The position numbers and the translations under genes are program-made. Below the pieces are notes generated by a model. The model did no database searches. It was not told the origin of the DNA and saw only the letters and a list, made by a program, of their open reading frames with translations. 64,000 nucleotides of DNA. Origin: Cerioporus squamosus. Lineage: Eukaryota; Basidiomycota; Agaricomycetes; Polyporales; Polyporaceae. The DNA is taken from contig JABYQS010000003.1 in the NCBI GenBank assembly GCA_022592435.1, forward strand, positions 604,470-668,469, given 5' to 3'. Below are positions 1-11,225 of the stretch, piece after piece. Within the stretch, counting starts at the first letter, position 1. Each line of letters starts with the position of its first letter.

Positions 1-1236
1 ACAGGACATCTGTGCGAAGATTGAGCGGCGGAACCATGCGTGCGCGAATGACGAGTGTTCGTCCGGTCCGGATTGCGCACGGCGATAGTCGGTGTTGCCA
101 GCCAGACAGGGAGATCTGACCATCCCTCTTGCAGCCAAGTCTGCGCATCTGTGTTTGCTTCCGCGGCGGTGTAAGCTGTCACGCTGTTTGGTCTCCATCA
201 CGATCAGTTCATTGAGAAATTAGAATGCCGCATACGTAGTTTGAAGATTTTGGACCAAGTTGCGGGCCCAGCGATAGAGTTATGTCATCCACTGTGATGC
301 AGGGCGGGAGGTGGAATGCAAGAACCACCCACAGCATCGCCTCCGGCGTTCGCCTCGTCGCATGTTCAGTCCCAGATGAATCCAGACTGATGGTGTGAGA
401 CTTGACAGGACCTTGAGTCGCCGCCCTTTGCTCCCGAGTTGTGTTCCTGTCGCAGTCCGCAGGTCTGTCGCAGATTGCAATAACTTATTGGGCGAGCAAA
501 ATCAGAACAAGACTTACGGCTCAGAAAGACATGTGAGAATCTATCTGCGGAGCTCAAGAGAAAGACCTAGAACGTGCGTTGACAGCTTGGACCGCTCACC
601 ACCACAGGCTGAGGTTGTCGTACCATGGAACCAGCACGCCTGTCTCCCGTGCTTCAGAGATTTTCTCTATATGACGACGAAACTACTGAAAGAAGTGACT
701 GACCCCTTGTGCGTAGCAGACGGTGTCTCGAGGGCATCACGGAAGCCGAGATCGCGCTCTTGCCAGCGCCCAATGTACGGATGTCCTGCGATCACCATGG
801 TTGTCAGCACTAAGGAATGAGCGTTGAATGGTCCTTCTCGGCGAATAGAGGCCAATGGACAATTTCGCCGTCGCGCGCCTTCCCACAACATGTCACAGTC
901 GGCCGTGTCTGTGCGAGTCTAGTCCGTATGTTCCTTCATGCAGGCGGTGCATACGTACATCAGAACAGGCGGCTTACTGACGTGTCACGACAGAGCTGCG
1001 TTCGCTTAGGTTGGGGAGACACACGCTTGACATTGGCCTTACAGGGCATGCCATCGATGAGAGCATCATGCGGGCCGACGCCGAGGGGAGACAAGAGGAC
1101 ACTTCAAAATAGAAAGACACCTGAAGTTCAGGCAATGCGGATGAGATTCTATCACAAGTTGCAGGGTCGAGCAAGATAGAAGGCGACGAACCAATGCATA
1201 TAATGTCCAACCTTATGTTTCCGGCGCCAAGTAACG
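1..1236. other. 3' flank without a supportable gene
   Basis: No open frame here has recognisable domains or a convincing series of splice sites. The stretch lies downstream of the minus-strand IST3-like gene, which stops at 1237, so part of it is probably that gene's 3' UTR and terminator region. A gene running off the left edge cannot be excluded. Confidence 0.5.
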
Positions 1237-2388
1237 TCACTCGAACCCTCTCCTTGTCCTGGGAGGGGTGTCATCGTCCCGACGACGCTGTCTTGGGTCG
1301 TCATGGGAGCGATACGGCGGCGTAGGACTGCGACGGCGTTGTCGTCCGGCAGGTGAACGTTCTCGAGAGCCACTCCGTCTTCTTGCGGGAGAGTAGCGGC
1401 TCCGACGTTCGTCCATGTCGCGGCCACGGGTAGGAGTTCTGCTGCGTGACCGCCTAGGAGATACGCTTCTCCGTCGCCGCGCCTCAGAATCCACGCCGCC
1501 ACCCAAAGACTGCAGCAGTTCCTCCGCAGCCTTCATCCCGGCAGACTTCCCCTCCTTTCGGAGCCGTTTGCGCTCCTTGCGCGCCCGCCGCTCTTCCGGA
1601 GTCTCGTCCTTGTGCTTCCGCTTGGACTTAGACTTCTTCCCCTTCTTGTGAGCCTTCTCCTCCTTCCGTTGAGCGATGAGGTAGTCTCGCATGGGGTCCT
1701 CGGGGTCAATCTCAGGGCCGGAGGAGTCTGACGACCCTGACGCCTCAGCTTCGTCTGTCGATGCGCAATGCGGTACATGTCAGACGTGCCAATGACCTCG
1801 ATGGGAGACAAGCTCACCCATAAGCACTGGCGGTTTCGCGTTCAGACTCTGATCCTCGGCCTCTTGCCACTCCCCGTCCTCGCCCTTAGTCTTGGGTTGC
1901 TTGTAGTTCTTGACGTGGTCGACACGGAGGGTCCTGTCTAGGACCTTCGCCCCGTTCAGATTGTCTACGGCCAGAATAGTCGACCGTTGGTCCTCATACA
2001 TTAGAAAGCCGAAACCCTTGGTCTTGCCCGTCTCCTTGTCGCGGGGAAGGTTCACATCCATAACCTCGCCATACCTGCGTGGTTCAGATTTGAATGGGAC
2101 GGGGTACAAGGAGTGGTGTACTCACTGCGAGAATATTGTGATGACATCGCCCTCGGTCAAATCTCTATGGAGGCCACCAATGAAGATGTATGCAGAGTCT
2201 GAACAATGATCTTAGTACGAGCATGAACGCGCGAGACGACGGAGACGCACCCTTGTAGTCGTCATGCCACGACCCTTTGATGCCCAGATCCAGTTCCCTC
2301 TCATTTATCTTGTTGATTTCGCGCACTACGCTGCATACTACACGTCAATACAGAGACACACGCGCGATACACAGCGGACTCACTTCAT
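1237..2388 (-). CDS. ist3: RRM protein IST3/RBMX2-like (U2 snRNP/RES complex)
   Basis: Read as join(1237..1754, 1818..2074, 2126..2198, 2251..2330, 2384..2388) on the minus strand, giving 310 residues with all phases closing. The N-terminus ([19 protein letters not shown]) is the signature of Ist3/Snu17/RBMX2. A single RRM follows at about 31-109, with RNP2 (YIFIGGL, 32-38) and RNP1 (KGFGFLMY, 72-79). After that come an acidic linker, a Lys-rich stretch and an Arg/Ser-rich tail with RRRSPTP-type repeats. In yeast this protein is part of the RES complex that stabilises U2 snRNP on the branch site and aids retention of unspliced pre-mRNA; that role is from family knowledge. The first coding exon is only five bases (ATG AA), so the start was chosen because it alone restores the conserved N-terminus. 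It shares a short divergent promoter with eIF3d. Confidence 0.93.
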
Positions 2389-2520
2389 GATGGTCGACGT
2401 CAGGGCTTGAGGTGCGCCCGAGCCTGAGCCACACCCACGTGCGCGTCTATACTGTACGCCTGCCTGGGCGCCTACGAAATTTTGTATCTGGTCTGTACGC
2501 TCACCGACATCGACTGCAAG
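2389..2520. promoter_or_regulatory. Divergent promoter between IST3-like and eIF3d
   Basis: Only 132 bases separate the two start codons, which face away from each other. The sequence contains a CACGTG E-box palindrome at 2436-2441. No clear TATA box is placed for either gene. Shared control of a splicing factor and a translation factor is an inference from spacing alone. Confidence 0.5.
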
Positions 2521-4920
2521 ATGTCGTCCTTCTCGCTGCCACCGATTAACGACAATCCCGATGGCGGATGGGGTCCGTCGTCGTCTAGCGTTCCGCCTCA
2601 GTTCAAGTTCAAGGACATCCCATACGCCCCGTACTCAAAATCTGACAAGCTTGGTCGTTTCGCGGACTGGAATGATATCTCGGGCGACAACCGTCCGACG
2701 AACCTAGGCTTGTCTTCTACGCAGGTTCGTGGAGGTGGACCTGGTGGACGTAGGCGCGACGGCCAGCCTGCATTTGGTAGTGGAACCGCGAGCGCATTCG
2801 CCTACTTCCATGCCGAGGACGAGTCAAGCTTCTCACTTGTGGACACCAAGACTGGTGCTGCCCGTAGGGGTGGCCCGATGTCCAGGGGAAGGACACTCGG
2901 CCGCGGTGGTGCGGGGTACGGTCGAGGCGGTGGTGGACAGAGGGGCGGCAGGGGAGGCTTCTCCGGAGGACGCGGTGGAGGTGCGCAGCGTGGTGGACGG
3001 CGAGGCTGGAGAGATTGGGAAAAGGTGCGCATGTCATCACCGCATATTGAATGAATGCTGAACCACCATTTCCAGAACGGCCGAACAAGGGAGTCTTCAG
3101 TTGCGATCTCGCCTGACTGGGCCATGCTCGAGGAGGTCGAGTTCCATCGTCTCGCTAAGCTCAGGCTTGAAGTGGACGAGCCTGAAGATCTGTAAGCCTA
3201 TCATGCAATGCATGACACTATCGTAGCTCATTGACTTTTCCATACAGCGAGACGTACGGACGGGTGTATCCCTATGAGAAGTCATACGATCGCATCACCA
3301 CCAGGACGGAAAAGCCTCTGCAGTTGCTTGACCGCATCAAGTATAACCCTACTACCTCGGATGACCCTGTCATTCAGGAGGCGAGTACTTCGATATTGTG
3401 CGACTATACGGCTTACTGACAGACCATGCACAGATGGCCGCCAGGGATACGGCGACGATCTACACCACAGACGTCATCCTGAGTGTACTCATGACCGCTC
3501 CTAGGTCGGTGTATCCGTGGGACATCGTAGTCGTGCGCGAGGGGAACAAGCTGTTCTTCGACAAGCGCGACGGGGGCCCCTTCGACACCGTCACTGTCAA
3601 TGAGAACGCGGCCGATCCCCCTCAAGATCCTACTACTGTCAACCCAAACAACCCGAACGAGAAGATTCCTGTACCGGAAACTCCGTCGATCAACTCAGCT
3701 ACCTCCTTGTCGCTCGAAGCAACATACATCAACCAAAATTTCGCGTTCCAGACGGTCATCGAGACTCCCCCTCCTCCGGCGATAGACTTCTCCAAGCCGA
3801 ACCCCTTCTATGGACCCGACGAAACGGAGCCCCTGGCGTCATGTGGTTACCGCTACCGTGTCTTCGATCTGGGTGTCACTGAGGACGAAGATGTGCGGAT
3901 TTGTGTCCGTACAGAAGTCGACGCATACCTGCCTGGTCAGGACCCTCGCAAAGGCCGCGGTCTCGTAACCATCCGCGCCTTGAACGAATTCGATCCCCGC
4001 GCGCCTGGTGCTGGCGGTGCGCCCGACTGGCGCACCAAGCTTGACTCGCAGCGAGGTGCCGTCGTTGCGACAGAGATGAAGAACAATAGTTGCAAGCTTG
4101 CCAAGTGGACGGTTCAGAGTGTGCTCGCAGGCGCCGACGCCTTGAAAATCGGGTACGTCTTGTCTCCCAGTTGTTTCCGACCTTCTCCATCCTCTGGAGA
4201 TTCGTTGCTGTACATGTTCCACTGATCTTATCTTTGCCCTTTCTTCCAGTTGGATATCTCGCGTCAACCCGCGCGACAACACTCGTCATGTCATCCTGAG
4301 CACGACCTCGACGCGGCCAGCGGATTTCGCCTCTCAGCTCAACGTATCGCTCGCCAACGGATGGGGTATTGTTCGCACGGTCGCAGATATGTGCATGAAG
4401 CAGCCTGAGGGCAAGTACGTCCTTGTGAAGGACCCCAACAAGGTGCGCATAGTTCCTGAGCATGTCCTTTCCAAATTGCGTCTCTTTTTTCTCTATCGTT
4501 ACGTCAGAGTGGTTCGTAACGAAACATACGAGGTCTGCGATCTGTTGGCGGTCACGTCATCTCTCATCAATTTCTGCCGGCGGGCAGACTGACTTTCTCC
4601 GCGCACTCAAGACCTTCCGTGATCGTCCGCATCACTGCTTGGTATCTCAATTGTTCCATACCGGGCAGTGGTTCGGAAGGACGGGTTTGGTCTAGTCTCC
4701 ATGATCTGCGCGCCACCAGGTCCCAGCACTCGCGGGATCATTCCTCACCGTTATCTCACTTTCAGTTTCGGCCTCAGCATCACGAAACGGTTACTGACCT
4801 GAATTATGTTCTCTCACCCCACAGCCCGTACTCCGCTTGTATGCGGTTCCTGCGAACGCCTTCACAGGGGAAGAAGACGATGAGGAGGCGCTATACGACG
4901 GCGAAGACGGGGAGGTCTGA
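2521..4920 (+). CDS. moe1: Translation initiation factor eIF3 subunit d
   Basis: Read as join(2521..3024, 3076..3191, 3248..3380, 3434..4152, 4250..4442, 4825..4920), 586 residues with consistent phase. It matches eIF3d along its length: an N-terminal segment ([17 protein letters not shown]), a Gly/Arg-rich insert at about 135-165, the core [20 protein letters not shown], then the block [20 protein letters not shown], and the segment around [11 protein letters not shown] that runs into an acidic C-terminus ([17 protein letters not shown]). eIF3d is the cap-binding, non-core subunit of eIF3 in the cytoplasm and promotes recruitment of particular mRNAs. A second in-frame ATG sits upstream at 2482, but 2521 ([12 protein letters not shown]) fits the family start. 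The third intron appears to be GC-AG and the last intron is unusually long; both are listed separately. Length is normal for the family. Confidence 0.95.
3381..3433 (+). other. Probable GC-AG intron in eIF3d
   Basis: The conserved join is Ile-Gln-Glu to Met-Ala-Ala-Arg. This requires splicing after GAG at 3380, where the next bases are gcgagt, to the acceptor cacag ending at 3433. The intron would be 53 nt, the usual size here, with a CTGAC branch-like motif. The nearest GT alternative (gtactt, to an acceptor before ACCATG) would leave an intron of only 38 nt and insert four extra residues. Confidence 0.6.
4443..4824 (+). other. Unusually long (382 nt) last intron of eIF3d
   Basis: Splicing from AAG|gtgcgc to cacag|CCC joins DPNK directly to PVLRLYAV, as in eIF3d of other eukaryotes. 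The intron is about seven times the local norm. It contains no in-frame exon that improves the protein. Weak C/D-box-like words (ATGATCT near 4700, CTGA near 4796) lack a terminal stem, so no snoRNA is called. Confidence 0.75.
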
Positions 4921-6192
4921 TCATTGTTCGCAGCACAATGGTCCGGTACCTGTAGCACACGATCCACGTCTGTATTTTTACCGACGAGATGTACCTGTGA
5001 CTTACGAACTTGTTACCTGTTGTATGTATCTGGTCAGACTCGTCTCGCTGCACTATTGGGCCTCGAAGCTCGTGTGAACTATCTGAATCCTTGCTCCCAA
5101 GCTGCCGGCATAACGGTTGGATATCGACTGATTTGCGTTTGAAGGGGTTGCGAGCGTGTGGGGCTCCTCAATGCATGTTCACCTGACCGTCTTGCGCCGA
5201 GATCAAAGCTCAGGTCTACTTTGCCTGTCCTTCTAGCCAACCCTGAGCGTGCGGAAGCGAAACAAGCAGTAACCCGACGGTTTAACGTTGATGAGCTCGT
5301 GGTCTTCCCCTCCGGCAGCGCTACTTTGACTTGCAGTCTCTGAGTCTTCTCGCGCGAACGTGAGCACAAACGTGGACAGAACGTAATTGTCCTCACGTTC
5401 GACGTGAGTAACCACCGCAGCGGTCGCCGTCGCGTAGTACTGGTAGCGAGCCTCGTTGCACTGACGGCAATAAGCTCAGTCAGATGTCCCGGCATGTCCG
5501 AGTCGTGGATTGAGGGGTCACCCTTGCCCCGCTGAGTGCAATGTGTCGGTTCTCTCCTCCTCAGTCGCCCCCCAGATACGCGGCCTCCCCGGCTTATCTG
5601 GAATCTGCAGCTTCGAGCGCTGATGCCATCGAGTACGCAACTCCGAAGAAGCATGCTCGGCATACTTATGCGAAGCCTTAGGCTCGTCGTACCTACCGGA
5701 CGAGAGCGACCTGTGAACCATTCAGAGCAAAGTCCCAAACGGGCTGATACGGCAGTCGCCACGCTCGAAACTTTCAGGGGCGAGGCGTTTTGTACCGGGG
5801 CAGTAGAACCGCCTCGGCTACCCGCAACTCCGCACGTTTGCTCCCGAATACGATATGCTAGCCACGTAGCAGCCCGAAGCACACGGTTGTCGCCTGGTCT
5901 GCTTCGGCTCCGGGTGGCCGCGTTGAGGCCGCGCGATGCGCACGTCGACGTCGGGCGGAGGTTGAACGGGGTCGACGTGCGTACCTACTTGCTTGTGGGC
6001 TTGACGCGTTCGCTCAGTTCTCTCGGACCTCAGGGATAATGGAGAAGATGCGGATCAGAAGAGTCGACCTGATAAAGTGTTCTCGACTCTACGTGGATTC
6101 GTGCGTTCCGGAGGGTTGGGTGGTGAGCAACCGACTCGCGAAGGGTTTCTATTGCGACCACATGCAGAGCTCCACCGGGCGAGACCACAATG
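4921..6192. other. Convergent intergenic region with possible small minus-strand gene
   Basis: This lies between the ends of eIF3d and the Dsc2-like gene. On the minus strand two stretches read like protein: 5721-5518 (SGRYDEPKASHKYAEHASSE and onward) and about 5480-5233 (CNEARYQYYATATAAVV onward, ending TAG at 5233). They would be joined by an intron with ends gtgacc and gtcag, but the phase does not close without one extra base. I do not recognise the product. It could be a small broken gene or chance. Confidence 0.3.
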
Positions 6193-7913
6193 TCATGAAG
6201 CGGGTTGCGCGGTAAGCAACGTTTCTGCCGCCGCTTCTATGTTGGGACTAATGGAGGGAACGTCAGCATGGCAGCAAATCATACACGGGGCACTTGCTGA
6301 GATGTAGAGAAGACGGCAAGATGAGAAGCAAGAAGGAGGCCGGGCAGGCATCTCAGCACCTGAACATGTCGCTCGACAATCAAACAACCAGGAACCCCAG
6401 GAGCGTAAGGACCCAGACTAGGAAGAAGGATGCATGTGTAGGTACATGTGCTGCGTAGGATTACTCACCTCCTTTGCAGTACGCCCAGTACAACTTCGCG
6501 GTCGATGTCGGGGAACATACCCGTAAGGATAGTGATTTCAGATTCACTGGGCGCCCTGACCGTTCCGCCACCTTGTGCAACCGGCCTTGCCCCATTCGCC
6601 AGCTCCGACATCCACTGACGAACCATACCGCTGCCATTGCCGTCCGCACGGTTGCGTGCGTCATCGGCTTCGGAATCGGCTTGTGGTGCAGCCGCAGCGG
6701 GGGCTGTCGTACGTGTAGCCGCGGGCCGCCTGCGCTGAGAGCCCCGAGCTGTCGTAATCACCTCATCTTCGTTGAGGTTCGCGGCCTGGCGTCGGGACCC
6801 AGTAGCAGGCCGAGGTTCGGGCAAGACTCGGTTTGTACGCCGCACGGGCTTTGCCTCTCCGAGAAGGGGTCCTATCCAGTTTTCCGCGAGTCTCACAACC
6901 CTGCATCATGGATGAGTAACAGGCACCTGCCGAGCGCCACGGCATCTCACCTCGGAGAAATCCTCCAGCTCTTAAGCTGCAAGAAGTCTGACCGATACAG
7001 ATATCCTACGAGAAGTCCAATCGCGGTCGGTAGAAGAGTGGCGGGAAATTGCGCCACCGCTAGCTATGCGAAGATATTGTCAGTACAAGAACGAGCACTG
7101 CCACAATACAGGGGAGAAGATGTCCTGCCCTATGACATGAGCGTACGAGAGCGATTACGTCCGTCAAGAACAGCGCATCGACACCGTCGTACGGGACAGT
7201 TCTATGGGACCTTAACATGAAGGGGAAGACACTCACTTGTAAGGCGACAGCATATGCCCACATTTTGTCACTCATACCCACTCCGAAGACTCGGAAATGG
7301 TATGCAGGAGGCACAAGCCGCATATACTGGTATACGACCGCGAACATGATTGCGACTGGCCCAGCTGGAATATTGTTGAACAGCGACCTCGTGACGGGCG
7401 TAATCTGTGCAATGAGCAGGGCCAGGAAGGAGGCCAGAATGGTGGTCACGGCGGAGATGACGAAGAATGACTGTCAGACGCATAACGGTGAGTAAAGTTG
7501 GAGATCTGCTGGCAAATGGAGGTGCTCACGGCATACTTCACGCCACCAAAGGCACGTTCTATTGGTATGCCGACATTGTACAGCATGAGCTCAGTGAGAA
7601 GCAGGTCGCTTGAGCTTCCACACGCTAGGCAGTGGACCAATAACCTCCAGTACTGTACACGGGTAAATCCGCTGAGTACGCATGTCACGGAGGAGTATAA
7701 CACAACAAAACACCGACTTGATGATGCTTGGAGATGTGTGGTATAAGCTGAAGGTTGAGATAGTGTTTCAGGTCGAATATTCCGGCTGCTATAGAGCTCA
7801 GCGCAAAGCCGAACATCAAACCTGGGACAAAGGCGTTCGGTCAGACAATCCGTTGCATCCGAGCCCGACCGTCATGATCTACCTTTGGTAACCGATGCGT
7901 TCTCAAACGACAT
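6193..7913 (-). CDS. Rhomboid pseudoprotease with CUE domain (Dsc2/UBAC2-like)
   Basis: Read as join(6193..6247, 6469..6900, 6951..7063, 7237..7470, 7530..7652, 7718..7821, 7883..7913) on the minus strand, 363 residues, phases closing. The first ~205 residues are hydrophobic with several membrane segments and resemble derlin/UBAC2-type rhomboid pseudoproteases (YWRLLVHCLACGSSSDLLLT, then NVGIPIERAFGGVKYAS). No Ser-His catalytic dyad is evident, as expected. A basic, Ala-rich cytosolic linker leads to a C-terminal CUE/UBA-type domain at about 320-360 (MFPDIDREVV motif, then LQRSPNIEAAAETLL). In fission yeast Dsc2 belongs to the Golgi Dsc E3 ligase that processes SREBP; UBAC2 acts in ER-associated degradation. 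Which role applies here is inference. The CUE domain is split by a 221-nt intron. The start was taken as MSFENASVTKG because it directly precedes the first membrane segment. Confidence 0.85.
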
Positions 7914-10138
7914 GCTGAAGTTGAGGCAAGGCCGATGAAACCTGTGACTGGTCGCCACACGGTATGGCGGATGCAGTGGCGGGCATTGGCAAGCGACGTT
8001 ACACGTCTGGGCGCCACGACGCCAAGTTCGCACGCCCCGAAGGCAAACGCTGTGACAGACCCGGTCACATTTTCTCATCCTCCTCTCCTCCTCCCATTTC
8101 CGGGTCGCGGCTAGCTGGTTCGTAATGGTTTGACCTGCTATTACCTTTCTTGCTCGCGGTGAGTACCCGTATTGCGCCACTGACATATGAAGCATGCTTG
8201 GCACGGCTCTCTCCATGTGCTGACGTTCCTTGTTTCGTTGGGTAAACTCAGAGACGCCAGCATCCCGAGAATTTGGCAGCAAAGGCGGTCCGAACGTATG
8301 TCAAGAAGCGTGGCTCCGATGTCCGAATGTATGGTGAGTGCCACAAGATGATTAACCACTTGCAAACGCCACCGAAACTCATCGATATCTGCCATCAGGG
8401 TGGCCGAGGTCTCGCCAGGAAGGCACTTCCTCGATCAAGACGAGGGAGAGAACCTTGCGAAGCTCTCGCCAGTGCTTGTCAGACCAGCTCTTCCTCCTTC
8501 GGGCTCCCCCTCTTCTCCCGTTCTCACAGCGACGGCATGCACCGTGATTCTGAAACCCGCCCCGGGCAAGCTTGTGCAGGCGTCTTCCCTCCCAACTGGG
8601 CTGCCGCATCCCACTTTGTCAGCCACGCTGCCCCACCGGTCATCCCTTGAAACTCGGTTCTCAACATCTCGCCATCACTGCACTGCCCATGTCGTCTTCT
8701 CTCCATTCCTGGTATCCTACTCCCGTTCGTTCCTAGCTTCGACGTCAGGAAGGAGATGCTTGACGCACTCCTTGACGGCTTTAGGGTCCTTCACAGCTCC
8801 TCTACAGTGCGAACGCTCGTCTACCTGGTGCCCCGCATGACGTTGAGCAAGTGGCGTTCTGTTCGCGCATTGCATTGCGACGATATCCACGGACCCGCTT
8901 GAAGCCTCTTTCTGCGCCTCGGCCCCGTTTGCAGCAATCTCAGCACCAAGTGCTGCTTGCTTGCTGTACGATCCGGACACTCAACGCTCAGTTCTTCCCC
9001 GCGCCTCCCCGCGATCCCGGCGACCAATCCGTCTGTTGGATCCGATACCGCCGCATCGCGCTGGACCCGCCTCAATTCGCCCCCTGGGGCCTGCCGCCTA
9101 GCTTCGACGGTCGTAACCAAGCTCACTGTGACTGAGCAGGCGGCTCAGTATCGCACTCAGACTCCATCACGAACCCGTCACTCCGTGCGGGCGGCCGCTG
9201 ACGCTGCGATTAGCCCTACCTGGCAGGCTCGTCCCAACGCTGCGGTGAGTGTATATATATTGCTTGGGGGGCGATGCACGGCTGACGGACGTCATAGAGT
9301 ATGATAGCCCCCGAGCCCCGGGAGTGCTATTGGATTCTGCGCCGCACGCTCTGGTGCCGGCTTCACCACGGTGCTCCTGGGTGAACGAGACGGCGTGTGG
9401 CATGCAAGGTGATCCGTGCCAGCTGTGGAGGACTGTCAATCATAGTACGTTCAGACGTCAATATCTGACCCTGCCCTGTGCCTATGTACGGAACGTAGGA
9501 TTTGAAGCATGTGTTGCTGCCCTGGAGACGTCTCCGCATGAGCCCTTGCGTCGACCTGATCCCTTATCTGGATTCTGAGACAGACCTGGCGTACGGTACC
9601 GGAAAGTGGCCAGGGACTTGGGAAACATCAAGTCATACGCTCTCCTTGGCACCATGCGAAAGCGGCGGGCATATGATACGGCTTTGTGAGACGAGCAAAT
9701 CGATTGCTTCGGACAGGAATGTCCGCGCTCGGCGATCTGGAGGTGCGACACACGAGTCTATTGAACGCACCACATGATAGTTCTAGATCTGTGTCGGCTT
9801 GTCGGTAGGGAGACCTGTCTCCGACGCTGCGAGGATCGGCGTGAGGTCCGTGTTATGTGGCTGGCTACATAGATGGGAAGATGGGACGCACATCGAGAGT
9901 GTCGATCGAAGTCGCCGGTCGTCGCAAGACCGGGCAGGTGGACATGGCGAGCACCATGACATGGCAGAAAGATAGTAGGGTACGGAGAAGGCGTCCGGCG
10001 AAATGAAGCGTTAACCCCATTCTCAGTATGTGCGGGAGACAGAAGAACCGTCCGCAATGCATCCATACTGTACAACAACCTGATAGAGTGAAGCTAGTGA
10101 TACATGGTGTGAAGTGCAATGAACGTCCATGACCGCCG
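7914..10138. other. Unresolved 2.2-kb region, possible plus-strand gene
   Basis: Good intron-like signals occur on the plus strand: gtgagt at 8335 to atcag near 8399, and gtgagt at 9245 to catag at 9297 with a CTGAC branch site. Downstream of 9298 a short frame ends in TGA near 9384. Stretches such as PSFDVRKEMLDALLDGFRVL (about 8735-8795) look coding, but no single frame links them and nothing is recognised. It may be a real gene disrupted by base deletions, or noise. Nothing is supported from about 9400 to 10138. Confidence 0.25.
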
Positions 10139-11225
10139 TTACTGCGGCGCAATCGTGAAGTGCCTGTTACTGCCGGCCGACTTGGCAGGAGGTGGAGGCT
10201 CGATGAGAGTGGCAGCAGCCTCCTCATCTTGAGGCGGTGAGCGGAACAGCGCCCTCCCCACTCTCACGACACCACGGATGCCCTGCGCGGCCAGACGGCC
10301 GCTCACCCACTGGACGAGTGTCATGCCCGGTACGAGGCCCAGAAGGTCCTGGAAAGGACACAGGCTTGTGTCAGTCGGGTTTTGGTCTGCGGACCGTGAT
10401 TGTGTCATACCTTTACGTCCCAGAAATCGCGGTGATGGGTGATCTTGCCCGCCTCGTTGAAGGAGAGCCGCGTGATGATAGGGAGCTTGAGATGAAACGG
10501 CGAAGGGGGCCAGAGCGACAAGTCCGAATGTCGATGCCGTACAGAGGGGTTCGCATTGGGCAGCAGCAATGACATCACTGATTCAGAGGACGATGCTGGA
10601 CCTGCGCCGTCGGAGGACGGGTGTGTATGTGGGTGCAGCCCAGGAAGAATGAGGATGTGCAGTGTGTGCTCGACCATCGTCCGCTTGTGTCCGTCTGGCG
10701 GGAAGGGATTGAGCTATGCGAGTGCGATCGTAGTGGCTGATGGCCCGCCAAAGGGGGAGAGCGACGATCGTCGAGAAGAGACTCACCGAAGCTCTCGCAC
10801 TCAGATATGTCGTTCACTTCGTTCCACATACTGACCCCGCGGAACCATGCATCTCTCCAGCGGTGATCTGCCGACAGTCTGAAGAACGCACAGAGAACCG
10901 CGGTAGGCTTCGGGACATCGAGCTGCGAGAGGTGCTGGGCGAGTGTATGGACATCCGCAATGGTATCTTTGGACGTCGCGGTAATGAATGGATTCTCGTA
11001 CGTTGCATTTGGATCGTAGAGGCGGTCGACCGTCTGCCATGCGGGCGGGGACGCGCCGTAGAAGAGTTCACATATCTCCGCGGCTGTCTGGTGGTGGGTG
11101 AGCGACAAGGAGGATGCATTGTCCGAGAGCACACTTGACCGCGCAGACCGTGTAAGTGGAAACGCAACGGTGTTTGGTGAGGCCATAGTCTGAAGAGCAG
11201 GCGTGGGTGCACAGTACAGGGCCAT
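10139..11225 (-). CDS. Conserved fungal protein, possibly NTF2-like fold
   Basis: Read as join(10139..10348, 10411..10694, 10787..11225) on the minus strand, 310 residues with closing phases (intron lengths 62 and 92). Recognisable conserved stretches are LYDPNATYENPFITATSKDT in the first third, a RGVSMWNEVNDI segment, and FHLKLPIITRLSFNEAGKIT followed by HHRDFWDVKDLLGLVPGM. The pattern of an early 'YDPNA.YENP' and a late 'F.E.GKI..HRDFWD' is typical of SnoaL/NTF2-like proteins, but no active-site residues are proposed and the molecular function is unknown. A second start 13 codons in (MASPNTV, 11186) has an equally good context. The ends are poorly conserved and the C-terminus is Pro-rich. 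It could also belong to an uncharacterised fungal family. Confidence 0.75.

Noticed and set aside
4700..4800. Possible C/D box snoRNA inside the long eIF3d intron
   Set aside because: The C-box-like word has two mismatches, no terminal stem flanks the boxes, and no rRNA guide match could be shown by eye.
5079..5882. A 267-codon minus-strand open frame
   Set aside because: Rich in Arg, Ser and Thr with no motif. The more protein-like segments in this region lie in other frames, so this frame is probably a shadow.
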